A stretch of DNA of 64,000 nucleotides from Oleidesulfovibrio sp964593925 (GCA_964593925.1 CAZQKM010000003.1:61020-125019), one strand, 5' to 3'. Shown: positions 18,913 to 28,931, counted from the first letter of the stretch. Numbers and translations: made by a program. Notes: a model not told the origin generated them from the sequence alone.

Positions 18913-19302
18913 GCGGGACACCGGCAGGATGCGTTGGCATGGTCTGCCAGCAAAATGCAGCTGAAGCCTGGTGCGAGAGGCCAGGCGCACCCATGGTACG
19001 GGTATGGTTTCTGCTGCTGGCAGCCGGGCGTTGGCGTGTGTAGTGGCCCATGCCTGCGGTTATTGAGTGACAGCAAGGGCGGTTATCTGTTTTTGCATCA
19101 CCGGGGTATCTGCTGAAGAGCGCTGCGTCATGAATTTTTGTGAGCTTGGTGCTTTTTCACACTGGGGCAGCATATTTTGAAAGGTTCAATAGGTTTTGTG
19201 GACAAGAGGGCCCAGACCATGGGCAATATGGACTGTATGGCCTGAATGCGCGGTTGTTCTGCGTTGTGTGGTAAGCTTCAGATCAAGATACGGGAGTGCG
19301 TT
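18913..19302. other. 390-bp gap upstream of purT
   Basis: No gene is supported on either strand. The reading frame of PurT extends upstream to 19246, but lacks the expected N-terminus. It must contain the purT promoter; no specific operator or riboswitch was recognised. Confidence 0.5.
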
Positions 19303-20484
19303 ATGACTGTTATCGGAACACCGCTGAGTCCTGCGCGGACCAAGATGATGCTTCTTGGTTCCGGTGAACTGGGCAGAGAGGTTGCCATTGAAGCCATGCG
19401 CCTGGGGGTAGAGGTTGTAGCTGTGGACCGGTATGCCAACGCGCCTGCCATGCAGGTTGCGCACAGGGCTCATATTATTTCCATGCTGGATGCCGAAGCG
19501 TTGCATGCGTTGGTTAGCAGTGAAAAGCCTGATATAATTGTCCCGGAGATCGAGGCCATTGCCACGGATGCGCTGGAAAGTATCGAGCGTAGTGGGATAA
19601 CGGTGGTACCCACTGCCCGCGCGACCGCGTTGACCATGAACCGTGAGAGGATACGCAGACTTGCCGCAGAGGACCTGGGCTTGCGCACGTCACCCTACCG
19701 ATTTGCCCGCAATAAAGATGAGTACCGCAACGCAGTACATGCACTGGGCATGCCCTGTGTTGTAAAGCCCATTATGAGCTCATCAGGAAAGGGGCAGAGC
19801 ACTGTACGCAACAGCGATGAGATAGAGCAGGCCTGGGTATATGCCCAGTCTGGCGGTAGAGCTGGTGGCGGAACGGTCATTGTCGAGTCCTTTGTGGATT
19901 TTGACTATGAAATCACGCTGCTCACAGTGCGTCATGTGGGGGGGACAGCATTTTGTGCACCCATCGGCCATCGGCAGGAACAGGGCGACTACCGCCAGTC
20001 ATGGCAACCACAGGCCATGAGTGAGGCTGCCATGGCAGAAGCACAGCGAATGGCGCAGGAAGTGACGCAGGCGCTTGGCGGGTATGGGCTGTTTGGGGTG
20101 GAACTGTTTGTAAAGGGTGATACCGTATGGTTCAGCGAGGTGTCTCCCAGGCCGCATGATACAGGGCTTGTGACGCTTGCTTCACAAAATTACTCGGAAT
20201 TTGCCCTGCACGTGCGGGCTATTTTGGGCTTGCCTGTGCCGGTTATTCGGCAGCTTGGTCCGGCTGCGTCCAGTGTTATTTTGCCAGAAGGGGACTCCAG
20301 CACCGTACGGTTCGGCAACTTGCAAAATGCTCTGGCAGAACCTGACACCACACTGTTTTTGTTTGGCAAGCCAGAGCTACGGGGACGCCGCCGTATGGGG
20401 GTAGCAGTGGCTCTGGATGAGACAGTGGACCAGGCAGTGGAAAAGTCAAAGCGCGTTTCTGAGGCAGTGACAGTGGCCTGCTGA
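19303..20484 (+). CDS. purT: Phosphoribosylglycinamide formyltransferase 2 (formate-dependent)
   Basis: 393 residues, the same as the family. PurT uses ATP and formate to formylate glycinamide ribonucleotide in step three of purine synthesis, an alternative to folate-dependent PurN; formate is plentiful in sulfate reducers. N-terminal biotin-carboxylase-like domain (LLGSGELGREVAIEA), ATP-grasp domain (VVKPIMSSSGKGQS, FSEVSPRPHDTGLVT) and C-terminal domain are complete. The ATG at 19303 with CGGGAG before it gives the standard N-terminus (TVIGTPLSPARTKMMLLGSG). Confidence 0.95.
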   Translation: MTVIGTPLSPARTKMMLLGSGELGREVAIEAMRLGVEVVAVDRYANAPAMQVAHRAHIISMLDAEALHALVSSEKPDIIVPEIEAIATDALESIERSGITVVPTARATALTMNRERIRRLAAEDLGLRTSPYRFARNKDEYRNAVHALGMPCVVKPIMSSSGKGQSTVRNSDEIEQAWVYAQSGGRAGGGTVIVESFVDFDYEITLLTVRHVGGTAFCAPIGHRQEQGDYRQSWQPQAMSEAAMAEAQRMAQEVTQALGGYGLFGVELFVKGDTVWFSEVSPRPHDTGLVTLASQNYSEFALHVRAILGLPVPVIRQLGPAASSVILPEGDSSTVRFGNLQNALAEPDTTLFLFGKPELRGRRRMGVAVALDETVDQAVEKSKRVSEAVTVAC

Positions 20485-21163
20485 GGAGAACAGAGGCAGA
20501 CATTTTTTTATCGCGTCTGCTCATGGGATACCGGGGTTGATGCCGCGTTTTTCAAGGAGGCGCGTAAGGACACTGCTGGCCTACCCCTTGCCTGCCGGCG
20601 GTGTTTCAACATCCATGCCCCTGCAAGCAAGCGCTACCTGCTGTGCCAAACATGCGGGCCAGTATGCCATTGCAGCTATGGCCAAGTGTAACCTGGTATG
20701 GGGCTCCCTTTTGTGTGGGGCGCTCCTGAGCTTTCCATTGTATGGAGGTGCACTTTGCTGTGACTTGCGGCTACCATCAGCCATGTATAATCAGGCCCAA
20801 ACATCGAACGTAGTCACGAGAATGTTGCGTGGCATTTTCCAATATCTTTGTTCTGCCAGCCATAAAATTAGCGATGTGTGTGCATTGTTGGCCCCCAGAA
20901 GTCGGGGCAGGTCTCCCCAGTAATGGCAAGAATAGTGTCGCCATACAGATGGTTTGTGGGTCCGCAAGGCCCCGGAGCCCTTTACGGCCGGCCGGGCAGG
21001 TGCCTCTGCAAACGCTCCCAGCTCTTTCAAAAGGTCAATTGCCGACGTGTTCAGGGTATTGGACATCAAAAGAGTGCAATTTCGGCGGGGGAATACGCAG
21101 GCTGTGGGACGACAAATAGGGGGCGCAGTGTGCAACCCTAGGCGGGCCAGGATAGAGACCGGG
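20485..21163. other. 679-bp gap between purT and the convergent histidine kinase
   Basis: No gene is firmly supported. One reverse-strand frame, 20791-21066, could encode a 91-residue protein (start SNTLNTSAIDLLKELGAF, end LVTTFDVWA) and reads reasonably, but it has no ribosome site and no recognisable domain. The forward frame at 20537 is rich in Cys and Ala and looks random. Confidence 0.45.
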
Positions 21164-22534
21164 TCATGAAGCCATGGGCAGGACAAAGAAAAACGTATTG
21201 CCATGGGGGTGTGCTTCATAGCCCACTTCACCGCCATGCAGCTCCACGATTTCACGTATAAAATACAAGCCATGCCCGGTACCGTATTCCTGCCCGGTGT
21301 TGCTGCCGCGAAAGTCTGCCGTAAACAGGTTGGGAACATCATTTTGGTCAATGACAGGGCCAGTGGTAAAGACATCCACACGAACACCGTCTTTTTTATT
21401 TGTGAAATATTCTGAAATACTGCGTACCGCACATTTTACATATTGCTCGGCGACTTCATTACGATAGATTGAACGGGTATATTTGGCAGCGTTGGAAAGC
21501 AGGTTGGCCAATACCTGGCTGATAAGTCCCAGATCGGCAAAAACAAGAATGGGACTGCTTGTGCAGGGGCGTTCTTCATGCAAGGCAATGCCTTTTTTTT
21601 CCAGTCGCCCGCGAAAGCGTTCAAGTTGCGGCAACATGATACGGCTACAGAAATCAAGCTGAGTACACTGCAACACATAATGGCCTTTTTCAAAATGGCT
21701 TTGGCGCAGTAGTGTCTCCAAAAACAGGCTGACCTGTTGGAAGTGGCGGTATATCTCTTGGTAGTGTTCGTTGAGGTTGTCGCGCGCATGGTTGAGCTTT
21801 TGAAAGATGTCGGCAAAGCCCATGTCGGCCGTTGGCAGTGTACTCATTTCTTCAACCGTTTCGGAAAGCATGCGAATTTTTCCATCCAGTTGATGGAAGA
21901 GCAGGCTGAAATACATGTTGGGTACAATGACATTGTGCCCGACGTCGTGCACCAGCCCATTGATGAAACGAATGTGCTGGCTGTTTTTTATGAACAGCAA
22001 CCTGTTGTGCAGTTGAAAACCCAGGCGATTGGCAAATTTTTCCAGATAAAGGACCTGCTCGGGCGGGATGGGCTCTGTCTGCTTGATTACAAGCACTCCG
22101 AGCCTGTTGCCTGTGTGTGATGCAGAGGGCGTTGCAGTGTCTGCAGGCTTGCCGCGTACAGGCAGGCACAAGTGCTGCTGGATAACGCAGGGGCTGCCTT
22201 CAGGCTGTATGGCTGCAAGATCTGTGATGCATAGCCCGCATCCGGCGGGGTCAGAACTGCAATGCAGCTCCAGGCCGTTGGAAGATGTTTCAATAAACAG
22301 GGCAGATTCCAGCCCAAAGAAAGATTTCAATGTGAGAAGAGCCAGAACGTAAATTTCTTCCACTGTCTCAAGTTCTTGTGCAAGATCAAAAAAGACATTG
22401 AACGCACAGGTCTGGTGGGCTCCAAAAGCGTAGAGCCTGTAGTCCTGCATTTTTGACGTGATACGCTGCTCCACATGGCTGAAGGCGCCTGCCATGTCCA
22501 GAGCCCTATCAGTGATGGGCATGCTTATATCTGT
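21164..22534 (-). CDS. GAF-domain sensor histidine kinase
   Basis: About 456 residues, soluble, no membrane segment. A GAF sensing domain covers residues about 50-200 (FFDLAQELETVEEIYVLALL). A phospho-acceptor region follows with the unusual H-box LVHDVGHNVIVPN, then a coiled helical segment and a C-terminal HATPase domain: N-box ANLLSNAAKYT, G1-like GSNTGQEYGTGHGLYF, ending in GNTFFFVLP. A GxGxGLY pattern is typical of histidine kinases. No response regulator gene sits beside it, so it is an orphan. The start is uncertain: no clear ribosome site precedes the ATG at 22534, and a TTG at 22567 would add 11 residues. Confidence 0.82.
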   Translation of the reverse strand, partial: TDISMPITDRALDMAGAFSHVEQRITSKMQDYRLYAFGAHQTCAFNVFFDLAQELETVEEIYVLALLTLKSFFGLESALFIETSSNGLELHCSSDPAGCGLCITDLAAIQPEGSPCVIQQHLCLPVRGKPADTATPSASHTGNRLGVLVIKQTEPIPPEQVLYLEKFANRLGFQLHNRLLFIKNSQHIRFINGLVHDVGHNVIVPNMYFSLLFHQLDGKIRMLSETVEEMSTLPTADMGFADIFQKLNHARDNLNEHYQEIYRHFQQVSLFLETLLRQSHFEKGHYVLQCTQLDFCSRIMLPQLERFRGRLEKKGIALHEERPCTSSPILVFADLGLISQVLANLLSNAAKYTRSIYRNEVAEQYVKCAVRSISEYFTNKKDGVRVDVFTTGPVIDQNDVPNLFTADFRGSNTGQEYGTGHGLYFIREIVELHGGEVGYEAHPHGNTFFFVLPMAS

Positions 22535-22773
22535 CATCACTTTTTTATGTGCTGTTTTGGATATCAAGATACGTTACATATGTAATATGCCCTATTTTTG
22601 ACTGTAGGCCAATAAATATTATTTAGGTGTGGCGTTATATTTGTTATCTTCCGATCTACATGCTGTGGGTATGCGTATAATGCTTTGCCCATATACAAAA
22701 AGTATATCTGCAAAGAGCACAGAGAGTACGTGGCCTGTGTGCTGTATTTCGAATGGCCCCGGTCAAGGCCGGC

Positions 22774-23106
22774 CTAAAATCCCGAATAGGCCATGACGTG
22801 ATTCAGGCTGCGTGTTGTACAGTGGATGAAACCACCCGAGACAATATAGCGGGTCAGTATCCAGGCTTCCATGTCAATATAGTCTATTTTTCCTTCCAGC
22901 TCTGGTGTCAGGGCGGCGCGGACAAGATGCAGCACCTCTTCCATGGGATAAAATGTACCCTCAAAGGAAAAAAGTAGCATATCCGTATGGCGCGTCAGTG
23001 CGGGTTCTCCGCTTGTCTGGTCGGGTTGTTCCCGCAACAGGGCATTGGCAAGTGTGTCGTTTACAGGACACAGATCACCATAAACTTTGACGAGAACGTG
23101 CTCCAT
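22774..23106 (-). CDS. conserved-looking small cytoplasmic protein, function unknown
   Basis: 110 residues, acidic, no signal peptide or membrane segment. It starts five bases after the stop of the TPR gene, with GTGGAG as ribosome site, so the two form an operon. The sequence (MEHVLVKVYGDLCPVNDTL, LLFSFEGTFYPMEEVLHLV) has the look of a folded alpha/beta protein but I recognise no family. Being paired with an exported TPR protein it might be a regulator or accessory factor; that is a guess. Confidence 0.65.
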   Translation of the reverse strand: MEHVLVKVYGDLCPVNDTLANALLREQPDQTSGEPALTRHTDMLLFSFEGTFYPMEEVLHLVRAALTPELEGKIDYIDMEAWILTRYIVSGGFIHCTTRSLNHVMAYSGF

Positions 23107-23111
23107 ATACT

Positions 23112-24521
23112 CTACTCCACAGTATCTGTTGCCGTACGTGTTGGTAGAGGCAAAAAAGGGGTGCGCGGCACGAGGTCTATAGAGCGTGTCAGCGCATCAT
23201 AGTGTTGCCTTGCACGGGTGACAGGGTTGAGCAGAGTGTGCGTCAGTTTTGGTGTGAATGCAAGCCGCATCCTGCCAGGCTCTGGGGAGAGGCTCAGTGT
23301 CTGCTCCAAAGGAAAGGGCCGCCCTGACACAGTGAGGGGCGTTGCCTGCATGGGATGCCAGCCAGCAGGAGGGTGCTGCCCCTTGGGCTGCGACAGACAA
23401 TCAGGTATGCTACCTGCTGCAAGGCTTGGACCCGTAGGGGCTGGGGTCTGCGGTTTTGGAGAGTCAGGAGGCAAGGCAGCCATGGGGGGAGTACAGTACC
23501 CTCGGCTGCGCGCCCAGTGTAGCCCTTGGCATTGTCCCAGGCCGCAGGCTTTACCATAGTCAGCACACATGGCCTCAAGATTGTTGACCGCAAGGTACGC
23601 AGCACCCCGTGATTGCCAAAACTCGGCCTCACGGGGCGCCAGCTTCAGAGCCTGGGAAAAGTCGTCCAGGGCAAGTTCGGGCAGGTGCAGCTTGAGGTAG
23701 GCGATGCCTCGCGCGTGCCAGATACGGGCAAAATCAGGGGCGAGTTGCAGGGCTTTGCTATGGCTTTTCATGGCCTCAATGGGGCGCTCCATCTGGTAGT
23801 ATATTTTTCCACGGGCATGCCACGGCAGCGGATTGGAACGATCCAGGGCAATGGCTCCTTGCATCTCCTGCAGGGCTTTTTGAGGGTTTTGCCATATACC
23901 ATCTGCCTGTAGCAGCCGAAGAGCCGTGCGATAGGTGTGCATACTTTGCAACCCGTGTATGAGTTGTGCGATGTTGGCTTTGGGCACAGCTTGCTGTGTA
24001 TGGGGGGTGCCATGCCTGCTGGTGTGCAAGACAAGGCGCTCCAGCAGATGCTCTTCACGTTTCAGACTGCGCGCATGCAGCTCAAGCAGTGGCTGTTGTC
24101 GTAGCAGGCTTTGGGCTTGTTTTGCGGTGGATGAGGGCACAAGGGCAACGGCAACTGTAACGATAACAGTCGAGTCTGCCTCATTGTATAGGATTTTGGG
24201 GTGCATGGTCTGTGAGGTCAGCACGGTATCTGCCAGGGAACGCGGAGAAGAGCGGCTGAACGCCAGCCCTATGGGGGTATGGCTTGCAAGCCACCCCGCC
24301 ACCATGTCCACCAGGGCGTGTTGCCCCAGCATGGTGGCAATATCCGTTGCATGCTCTCTTGAGAGTATGCTTCCATAGGGGTGAGTTACGGTGTGCGTAA
24401 AATGTAATGTAGCCGTTGGGGTGTTTTGGGATGCATGGAGTATGGAAGGAGAGAGGGCTGCAAACAGCAGGAACAAGAGGCAGAGCATACGAGCAGCCAA
24501 TGGCGGTGCATAAAAATACAT
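23112..24521 (-). CDS. secreted TPR-repeat protein
   Basis: 469 residues from the ATG at 24519-24521, which places a signal peptide at the N-terminus (MLCLLFLLFAALSPSILHA). After an uncharacterised region of about 170 residues, three to four tetratricopeptide repeats are visible at residues about 210-330 (NPLPWHARGKIYYQMERP, FARIWHARGIAYLKLHLP, REAEFWQSRGAAYLAVNN). The C-terminal third is proline-rich and low in complexity. TPR proteins in the periplasm usually scaffold envelope complexes. An upstream in-frame start at 24566 would add 15 residues before the signal peptide. Confidence 0.75.
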   Translation of the reverse strand: MYFYAPPLAARMLCLLFLLFAALSPSILHASQNTPTATLHFTHTVTHPYGSILSREHATDIATMLGQHALVDMVAGWLASHTPIGLAFSRSSPRSLADTVLTSQTMHPKILYNEADSTVIVTVAVALVPSSTAKQAQSLLRQQPLLELHARSLKREEHLLERLVLHTSRHGTPHTQQAVPKANIAQLIHGLQSMHTYRTALRLLQADGIWQNPQKALQEMQGAIALDRSNPLPWHARGKIYYQMERPIEAMKSHSKALQLAPDFARIWHARGIAYLKLHLPELALDDFSQALKLAPREAEFWQSRGAAYLAVNNLEAMCADYGKACGLGQCQGLHWARSRGYCTPPMAALPPDSPKPQTPAPTGPSLAAGSIPDCLSQPKGQHPPAGWHPMQATPLTVSGRPFPLEQTLSLSPEPGRMRLAFTPKLTHTLLNPVTRARQHYDALTRSIDLVPRTPFLPLPTRTATDTVE

Positions 24522-24820
24522 GAGCGTGCAGTCCTGTGGAAAAGGTGCTCTATCAGCGGCCAACAACCGGCATGGCAGGTGGCCGGTACACCAGCTTTGT
24601 CATTCTTTTATGTATGGCACGGGCACCGTCTGTTGTCCAAAGAAACATGCCTCATGGGATCGAAACATGGGATAAATAGCGGCAAAACGGCTAATATTGC
24701 GACTTTACAGTTGACAAGACGCGGATCGTCTGAAAAAAAGCATAGCTTACATTATCGCGTTCGGACGGCTGTGCCCGTGCACACCGGAATACGTATACCA
24801 CATTGAATTGGAGATGAGAA

Positions 24821-25096
24821 ATGACTAAAGCTGAATTAGTTCAAAAGGTTGCCGCAAAAGCCGGTATGAGTTCCAAAGCACAGGCAGAATCGGCTCTTGA
24901 TGCAACCATTGCTGTAATTACCGAAGCTCTGAAAGGCGGAGACTCTGTAACATTTACCGGATTCGGTTCTTTTAAGGTGAGCGAGCGCGCTGCACGCAAG
25001 GGACGCAACCCCCGCACCGGCGCAGAAATGGACATTCCCGCAGGTAAAGCCGTCAAGTTCACTCCTGGCAAGGCTCTGAAAGAAGCTGTAAAATAA
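24821..25096 (+). CDS. hup: HU-family histone-like DNA-binding protein
   Basis: 91 residues. HU is a small dimeric protein that bends and packs DNA. The family core is complete: AELVQKVA at the N-terminus, GSFKVSERAARKGRNPRTG at the arm and AVKFTPGKALKEAVK at the end. GGAGATGAG precedes the ATG and a terminator follows. It is expressed from its own upstream region of about 250 bp. Confidence 0.97.
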   Translation: MTKAELVQKVAAKAGMSSKAQAESALDATIAVITEALKGGDSVTFTGFGSFKVSERAARKGRNPRTGAEMDIPAGKAVKFTPGKALKEAVK

Positions 25097-25177
25097 GACA
25101 TTTCGCAACGTTTGGCCGACTGCTCTGTGTGTCGGTATGACATACAGAGCTGCCTGCCGGCAGCGTTACTCAGTATG

Positions 25178-25215
25178 AAAGCCTGTGCCTGTAATATCGG
25201 TGTGCAGGCTTTTTC
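25178..25215 (+). terminator. intrinsic terminator of hup
   Basis: AAAGCCTG at 25178 pairs with CAGGCTTT at 25205, followed by more T. A second weaker repeat, GCTCTGT...ACAGAGC, lies just before at 25121-25150. Confidence 0.75.
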
Positions 25216-25311
25216 ATAGACGTCGTGCTGCTGGCATGTCTCGCCGGCAGATGTGCGGGGATACCACAGGCCATATCCGTGTCAGCATGTCACAGGCTTT
25301 GCCTGACACAT

Positions 25312-26652
25312 TCAGGCATTTTCGGGGCAGTCTATCAGCAGCAGAGCAATGTCCATGACATTGGTCAGTGTGGGGCCTGTTTTCAGCAGGTTTCCTGTTT
25401 TTTCTAGAAAAATGTAAGAATTATTTTGCTGTAGACATTCATGTGCGTCTAGGCCATGCATGCGGGCAGTGCCCAGGGTGGCGGCGCAGGCAAAGCCCCC
25501 CGCGGCGTCAGTGGGGCCATCGCTGCCGTCGGTACCCGCGCACAACATGGTAATATGGTTACAGCCTTGTAGGTGTATTGCTCCTGCCAGCGCCATTTCC
25601 TGATTGCGTCCGCCAAGGCCCTTGCCGGTAAGGGTGACAGTTGTTTCGCCACCTGCCAGCAGGCAGACCGGGCCGGAGAGTGTTTTTTCTTGTGTGCATA
25701 ACGCCTGGGCTGCGGATACGAGCTCCTGTGCTTTTTCACGGGCTTCTCCAACCATGTTGCTGGTCAGTATGCGTGGGGCATAGCCCTGCCGCTCGGCTTC
25801 TTTTGCGGCAGCCTCCAGTGCCTGGCTGTTATTGGCTACAAGCACGTTGTGCACCCGTTGAAAGATATGGTCGCCGGGTTTGGGGGTTTCTTGTAGCACC
25901 CCCTGTGCGCCTTGCTCCAGCCTGTCCAGGATGCTTGCGGGAATCATCGTGCGTATTTTATACATATCAAGAATTTCAAGGCAGTCCTCATAGGTCGACG
26001 TGTCCGGAGAGGTGGGCCCTGAGGCAATGACATCCAAGTCGTCTCCCACCACATCCGAGATAATCAGCGTGGCCAGCGTGGCAGGGTAGGCCGTGCGGGC
26101 CAGGTTGCCGCCTCCCAATGCAGAAACATGCTTGCGAATGGCGTTTATCTCATGGATGGTTGCGCCACAGGCCAGCAAGTGGCTGGTGGCTGTTTGCCAG
26201 TCCCCGAGGGGAATGCCGTCAGCCAGTACCGGCGTCAGCGCGCTGGCCCCGCCCGTGAGCACGCAAAGCACCAAGTCATGCTCCGTGGCAGATGCCGCCA
26301 GGCGTAAAATTTGCTGTGCGGCGTATTCTCCCGCAGCATCGGGCACAGGGTGGGCTGCTTCATATACGGTAGTATGCTTTAGTGGCAGCGTGTGTCCGTA
26401 TTTGACGCATATGGCACCCTGTATGATGCGGTCGCCCAGGATCTCTTCCAGGGCGGCAGCCATGGGGGCGACTCCTTTGCCTGCGCCAATGACCAATACC
26501 CTTTCATGGTTTTCCAGATTATATGCCTGCCCGGCCAGATGCAGGGTCGTACCGGCAAGGTGGGCATGCCTATGTACGGCGCGATCAGGGGCAACGGCTT
26601 CCAGACCGGCATCAAGCAAAGAACGCAAAACGTCCTTGGGGTTTTGGGTCAT
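25312..26652 (-). CDS. gckA: Glycerate 2-kinase (MOFRL family)
   Basis: 446 residues. The family phosphorylates D-glycerate to 2-phosphoglycerate, feeding glycolysis. The N-terminal DUF4147 domain (ERVLVIGAGKGVAPMAAALE, LTGGASAL, IRKHVSALGGGNLA) and the C-terminal MOFRL domain (GGETTVTLTGKGLGGRNQE, GTDGSDGPTDAAGG) are complete. The ATG at 26650-26652 follows CAGGA; an upstream ATG at 26724 would add 24 unrelated residues. It is convergent with hup. Confidence 0.93.
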   Translation of the reverse strand: MTQNPKDVLRSLLDAGLEAVAPDRAVHRHAHLAGTTLHLAGQAYNLENHERVLVIGAGKGVAPMAAALEEILGDRIIQGAICVKYGHTLPLKHTTVYEAAHPVPDAAGEYAAQQILRLAASATEHDLVLCVLTGGASALTPVLADGIPLGDWQTATSHLLACGATIHEINAIRKHVSALGGGNLARTAYPATLATLIISDVVGDDLDVIASGPTSPDTSTYEDCLEILDMYKIRTMIPASILDRLEQGAQGVLQETPKPGDHIFQRVHNVLVANNSQALEAAAKEAERQGYAPRILTSNMVGEAREKAQELVSAAQALCTQEKTLSGPVCLLAGGETTVTLTGKGLGGRNQEMALAGAIHLQGCNHITMLCAGTDGSDGPTDAAGGFACAATLGTARMHGLDAHECLQQNNSYIFLEKTGNLLKTGPTLTNVMDIALLLIDCPENA

Positions 26653-26757
26653 ATGATTTTCCTGTACGTTCGAGAGCCTTTTGGGGGTGCAGGCATGCCA
26701 AAAAAATACGGCCTTTGCACGCACAATGGTATCAGCTCGTGTAGAGAAAACACACAG

Positions 26758-26788
26758 CCCCTATATACACCTGTTGCGTATATAGGGG
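26758..26788. terminator. perfect 11-bp inverted repeat between rubredoxin and glycerate kinase
   Basis: CCCCTATATAC and GTATATAGGGG around a nine-base loop. It lies after the rubredoxin stop on the reverse strand and before the glycerate kinase gene. No T run follows directly, so it may be a terminator, an operator or both. Confidence 0.45.
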
Positions 26789-26828
26789 CGTTCATGCAAG
26801 AAGCATTCTGCGGTTACGGGTGATGCCG

Positions 26829-26984
26829 TCAGACTTTTTCAAAAAAGTTTTTTTCTGCACCACACAGGGGGCAGACCCAGTCTGCGGGAAGATCGCTAAA
26901 AGGAGTTTCTGGTTGTACCCCGTTCTCGATGTCTCCTTCCTCTGGGTCATACACATAGCCGCAGGGGCATTGATATTTGTCCAT
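26829..26984 (-). CDS. Rubredoxin (variant CxC first motif)
   Basis: 51 residues starting at MDKYQCPCG, with AGGAG eight bases before the ATG; an upstream in-frame ATG would add 14 residues. Rubredoxin is a one-iron electron carrier used for oxygen and peroxide detoxification in sulfate reducers. The second knuckle WVCPLCG and the EGDIENGVQPETPF/DLPADW core are normal. The first knuckle is CPCG, one residue shorter than the CxxCG norm; I checked this at codon level (TGC CCC TGC GGC). The four cysteines needed for iron are still present. Confidence 0.9.
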   Translation of the reverse strand: MDKYQCPCGYVYDPEEGDIENGVQPETPFSDLPADWVCPLCGAEKNFFEKV

Positions 26985-27026
26985 AAAGCATTCTCCTGTA
27001 TTTGTACGTCTAATGTCCACGCACAT

Positions 27027-27881
27027 GTCTGTCAGGCTGTATATACATGGATACTGAACTATTCCGTAGTATAAATACTACGCTCGTATATAACAGCTTG
27101 TCAACGAGACTTGCCATGTGCCGGCCAAATACAATATGGGCGCGCCCCCCTGGCACACGCCTGCCTTACCGAAAAGTCTGGTTTGCAAGGCGATTTGCCA
27201 AAATGGGTGGTCATCCCACGGCCGTTTTTTTATTGAAAATCATCCGGTAGCGCCGCCTCTTTCAGACCAGACACCATCTGATAATGGAGTTTGTGAGAGA
27301 GCTGATGTGTTTTTTTCGTCAAAATACGGCTACGCATGCCGCCTGCACAGCGTTGATACGATATACCGGAAAAAAGCTGGGAGCGCTTGCAGGCTGATCT
27401 GTCCGGCCGGCCCTAAGGGAACCCGGGGTATTACGACCCGTGAACCGCCTGTATGGCAGCGCTATGCTTTGAATGTTGCCCATGGGGCGCCTTGGATAGA
27501 CCTGCCTTTGACCATGGAAGCCAGAAAAAACATCTTGCAGGAGTTATGGCTGGCAAGGCTAAGACATTATGATGATACGACGCAAAGCTCTTGTGGCTGG
27601 GTCTGATTTTTGAGCTTGATTTTGCATGGCTGATGCGAGCTTGTGCGAGCCGTGCGCAGGCTCCATGCGAGGCAGATGTCTGGATATAAGGCGGCCACGC
27701 TTTGGCTTTTTTCAGGCGTAGTGATGCCAAGTGGGCTGTGGCACGGTATTGTGAGAGCGCAGGGCCTGCACTATGTGCGTGGAATATCTGCGGGTTTTGA
27801 GCACGCAGAAAAAAGGTACTGACCGGCCAGTCAACGGGGACAAGATCAAACGAGCGGAAAGGCCATGGCCTGCGGGTGGAC
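27027..27881. other. 855-bp region without a supported gene
   Basis: It lies between the rubredoxin and the MerR gene. Forward frames here, the longest 27118-27606 (162 codons), show no domain, no ribosome site and a Pro/Cys/Trp-rich random look. The stretch may be decayed sequence at the edge of the cut locus. No RNA or repeat recognised. Confidence 0.45.
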
Positions 27882-28736
27882 TTACTCCATACTGACAGCC
27901 GGCTGGCGTGATGCTTTGAGCATGACCTCCGTCACAAATTTTGTATCATTTCTGGTCGTCCAGTAGTCGGTAACATATCGCTCATATGATTCGTCGCTGA
28001 TGGAGTAGCCATGGTGCCGTACCCAGCGTCGTATTTTTTTATATGTGTCGGCGATGGTTTTGTGTGGGCCGATGTGGTAGCATGATACCATCATGTGGCC
28101 ACCAATGGTCATGGAGTTATCTGCGTCGCAAGGCATCAGGGACTTTTGTACAATTCTGATCGTCTGCTCGTGGTCTTTCATTCTTGCTTCATGTGAAGGA
28201 AAGTTCAAGATGACCGGTCCGGTAATTTCGTTGGCCAGACTTTCAACATAGTTGGTAAAGTCAATATTGATGATGGCCGACTTAATGTCAGCGCTGTAGT
28301 GCTGCTCTAAAAACAGGTAGTTGGAAGGTTCAACATACTTGATGGAAACCTCTTGAATATTGTTGTCAATGACCATTTCCGCCTCTTGGATAAGGTCATG
28401 CCAGTCTTTGACAGAGATATACTTGCGGCGGATTTCTTCCTGCTCTTCTTCCAGCTCTTTGATCTTTGCAAGAAACGAATTCCTGATGGTACGGTATACG
28501 TTGGCCATATCACCTTCAATGAATTCGCGCATTTCCTCCAGTTTGAAGCCCATCTGTTTGTAGTATTTGATGACAGGTACGGCAAGTAGCGATTCACGAG
28601 TATAATACCGATAGTTGTTGTAATCTTGCCTTTGTGACGTAATGAGCCCTATTTTGTCATAATATCGAAGTGCCTTTTTTGAAATATTGCATATTTGACT
28701 TACATCACCGATGGAATATTTGTTCTGCCGATTCAC
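27882..28736 (-). CDS. MerR-family transcriptional regulator of the cut locus (inferred)
   Basis: 284 residues from the GTG at 28734-28736, preceded by GAGAGGAG at nine bases; an ATG at 28772 has no ribosome site. Residues about 1-75 form a MerR winged helix (YSIGDVSQICNISKKALRYY, NNYRYYTRESL), followed by a long dimerisation helix (IKELEEEQEEIRRKY) and a C-terminal GyrI/BmrR-like effector domain of about 150 residues. MerR activators bind dyads inside over-long promoter spacers; both promoters of the cut locus have this form, making it the likely activator. The ligand is unknown: choline, trimethylamine or acetaldehyde are candidates. Confidence 0.88.
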   Translation of the reverse strand: MNRQNKYSIGDVSQICNISKKALRYYDKIGLITSQRQDYNNYRYYTRESLLAVPVIKYYKQMGFKLEEMREFIEGDMANVYRTIRNSFLAKIKELEEEQEEIRRKYISVKDWHDLIQEAEMVIDNNIQEVSIKYVEPSNYLFLEQHYSADIKSAIINIDFTNYVESLANEITGPVILNFPSHEARMKDHEQTIRIVQKSLMPCDADNSMTIGGHMMVSCYHIGPHKTIADTYKKIRRWVRHHGYSISDESYERYVTDYWTTRNDTKFVTEVMLKASRQPAVSME

Positions 28737-28794
28737 GGTCTTTTTCTCCTCTCTCAAAGGAGTATCATGCATGGGAAAAAACTCAATAGCTATA

Positions 28795-28830
28795 CTCTAA
28801 TTATAGATGACTGTTGATGAAAATACGTAT
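28795..28830 (-). promoter_or_regulatory. possible promoter of the merR gene
   Basis: A perfect TATAAT on the reverse strand lies at 28801-28806, about 65 bp before the GTG. No good -35 is seen 17 bp upstream. A palindrome AATACGTATT lies just beyond. It does not carry the CCCC-GGGG dyad of the cut promoters. Confidence 0.35.
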
Positions 28831-28931
28831 TGCCATATTTGTATTAGTATACAAAAAACGTATCAATGATGTATGTAACCGTCTCAAGTATATGGTGTGA
28901 TGCACTGGTAGGCATTCAAACATGGTACGTC

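Noticed and set aside
27118..27606. 162-codon forward frame in the rubredoxin-MerR gap
   Set aside because: No ribosome site, no domain, residue use looks random.
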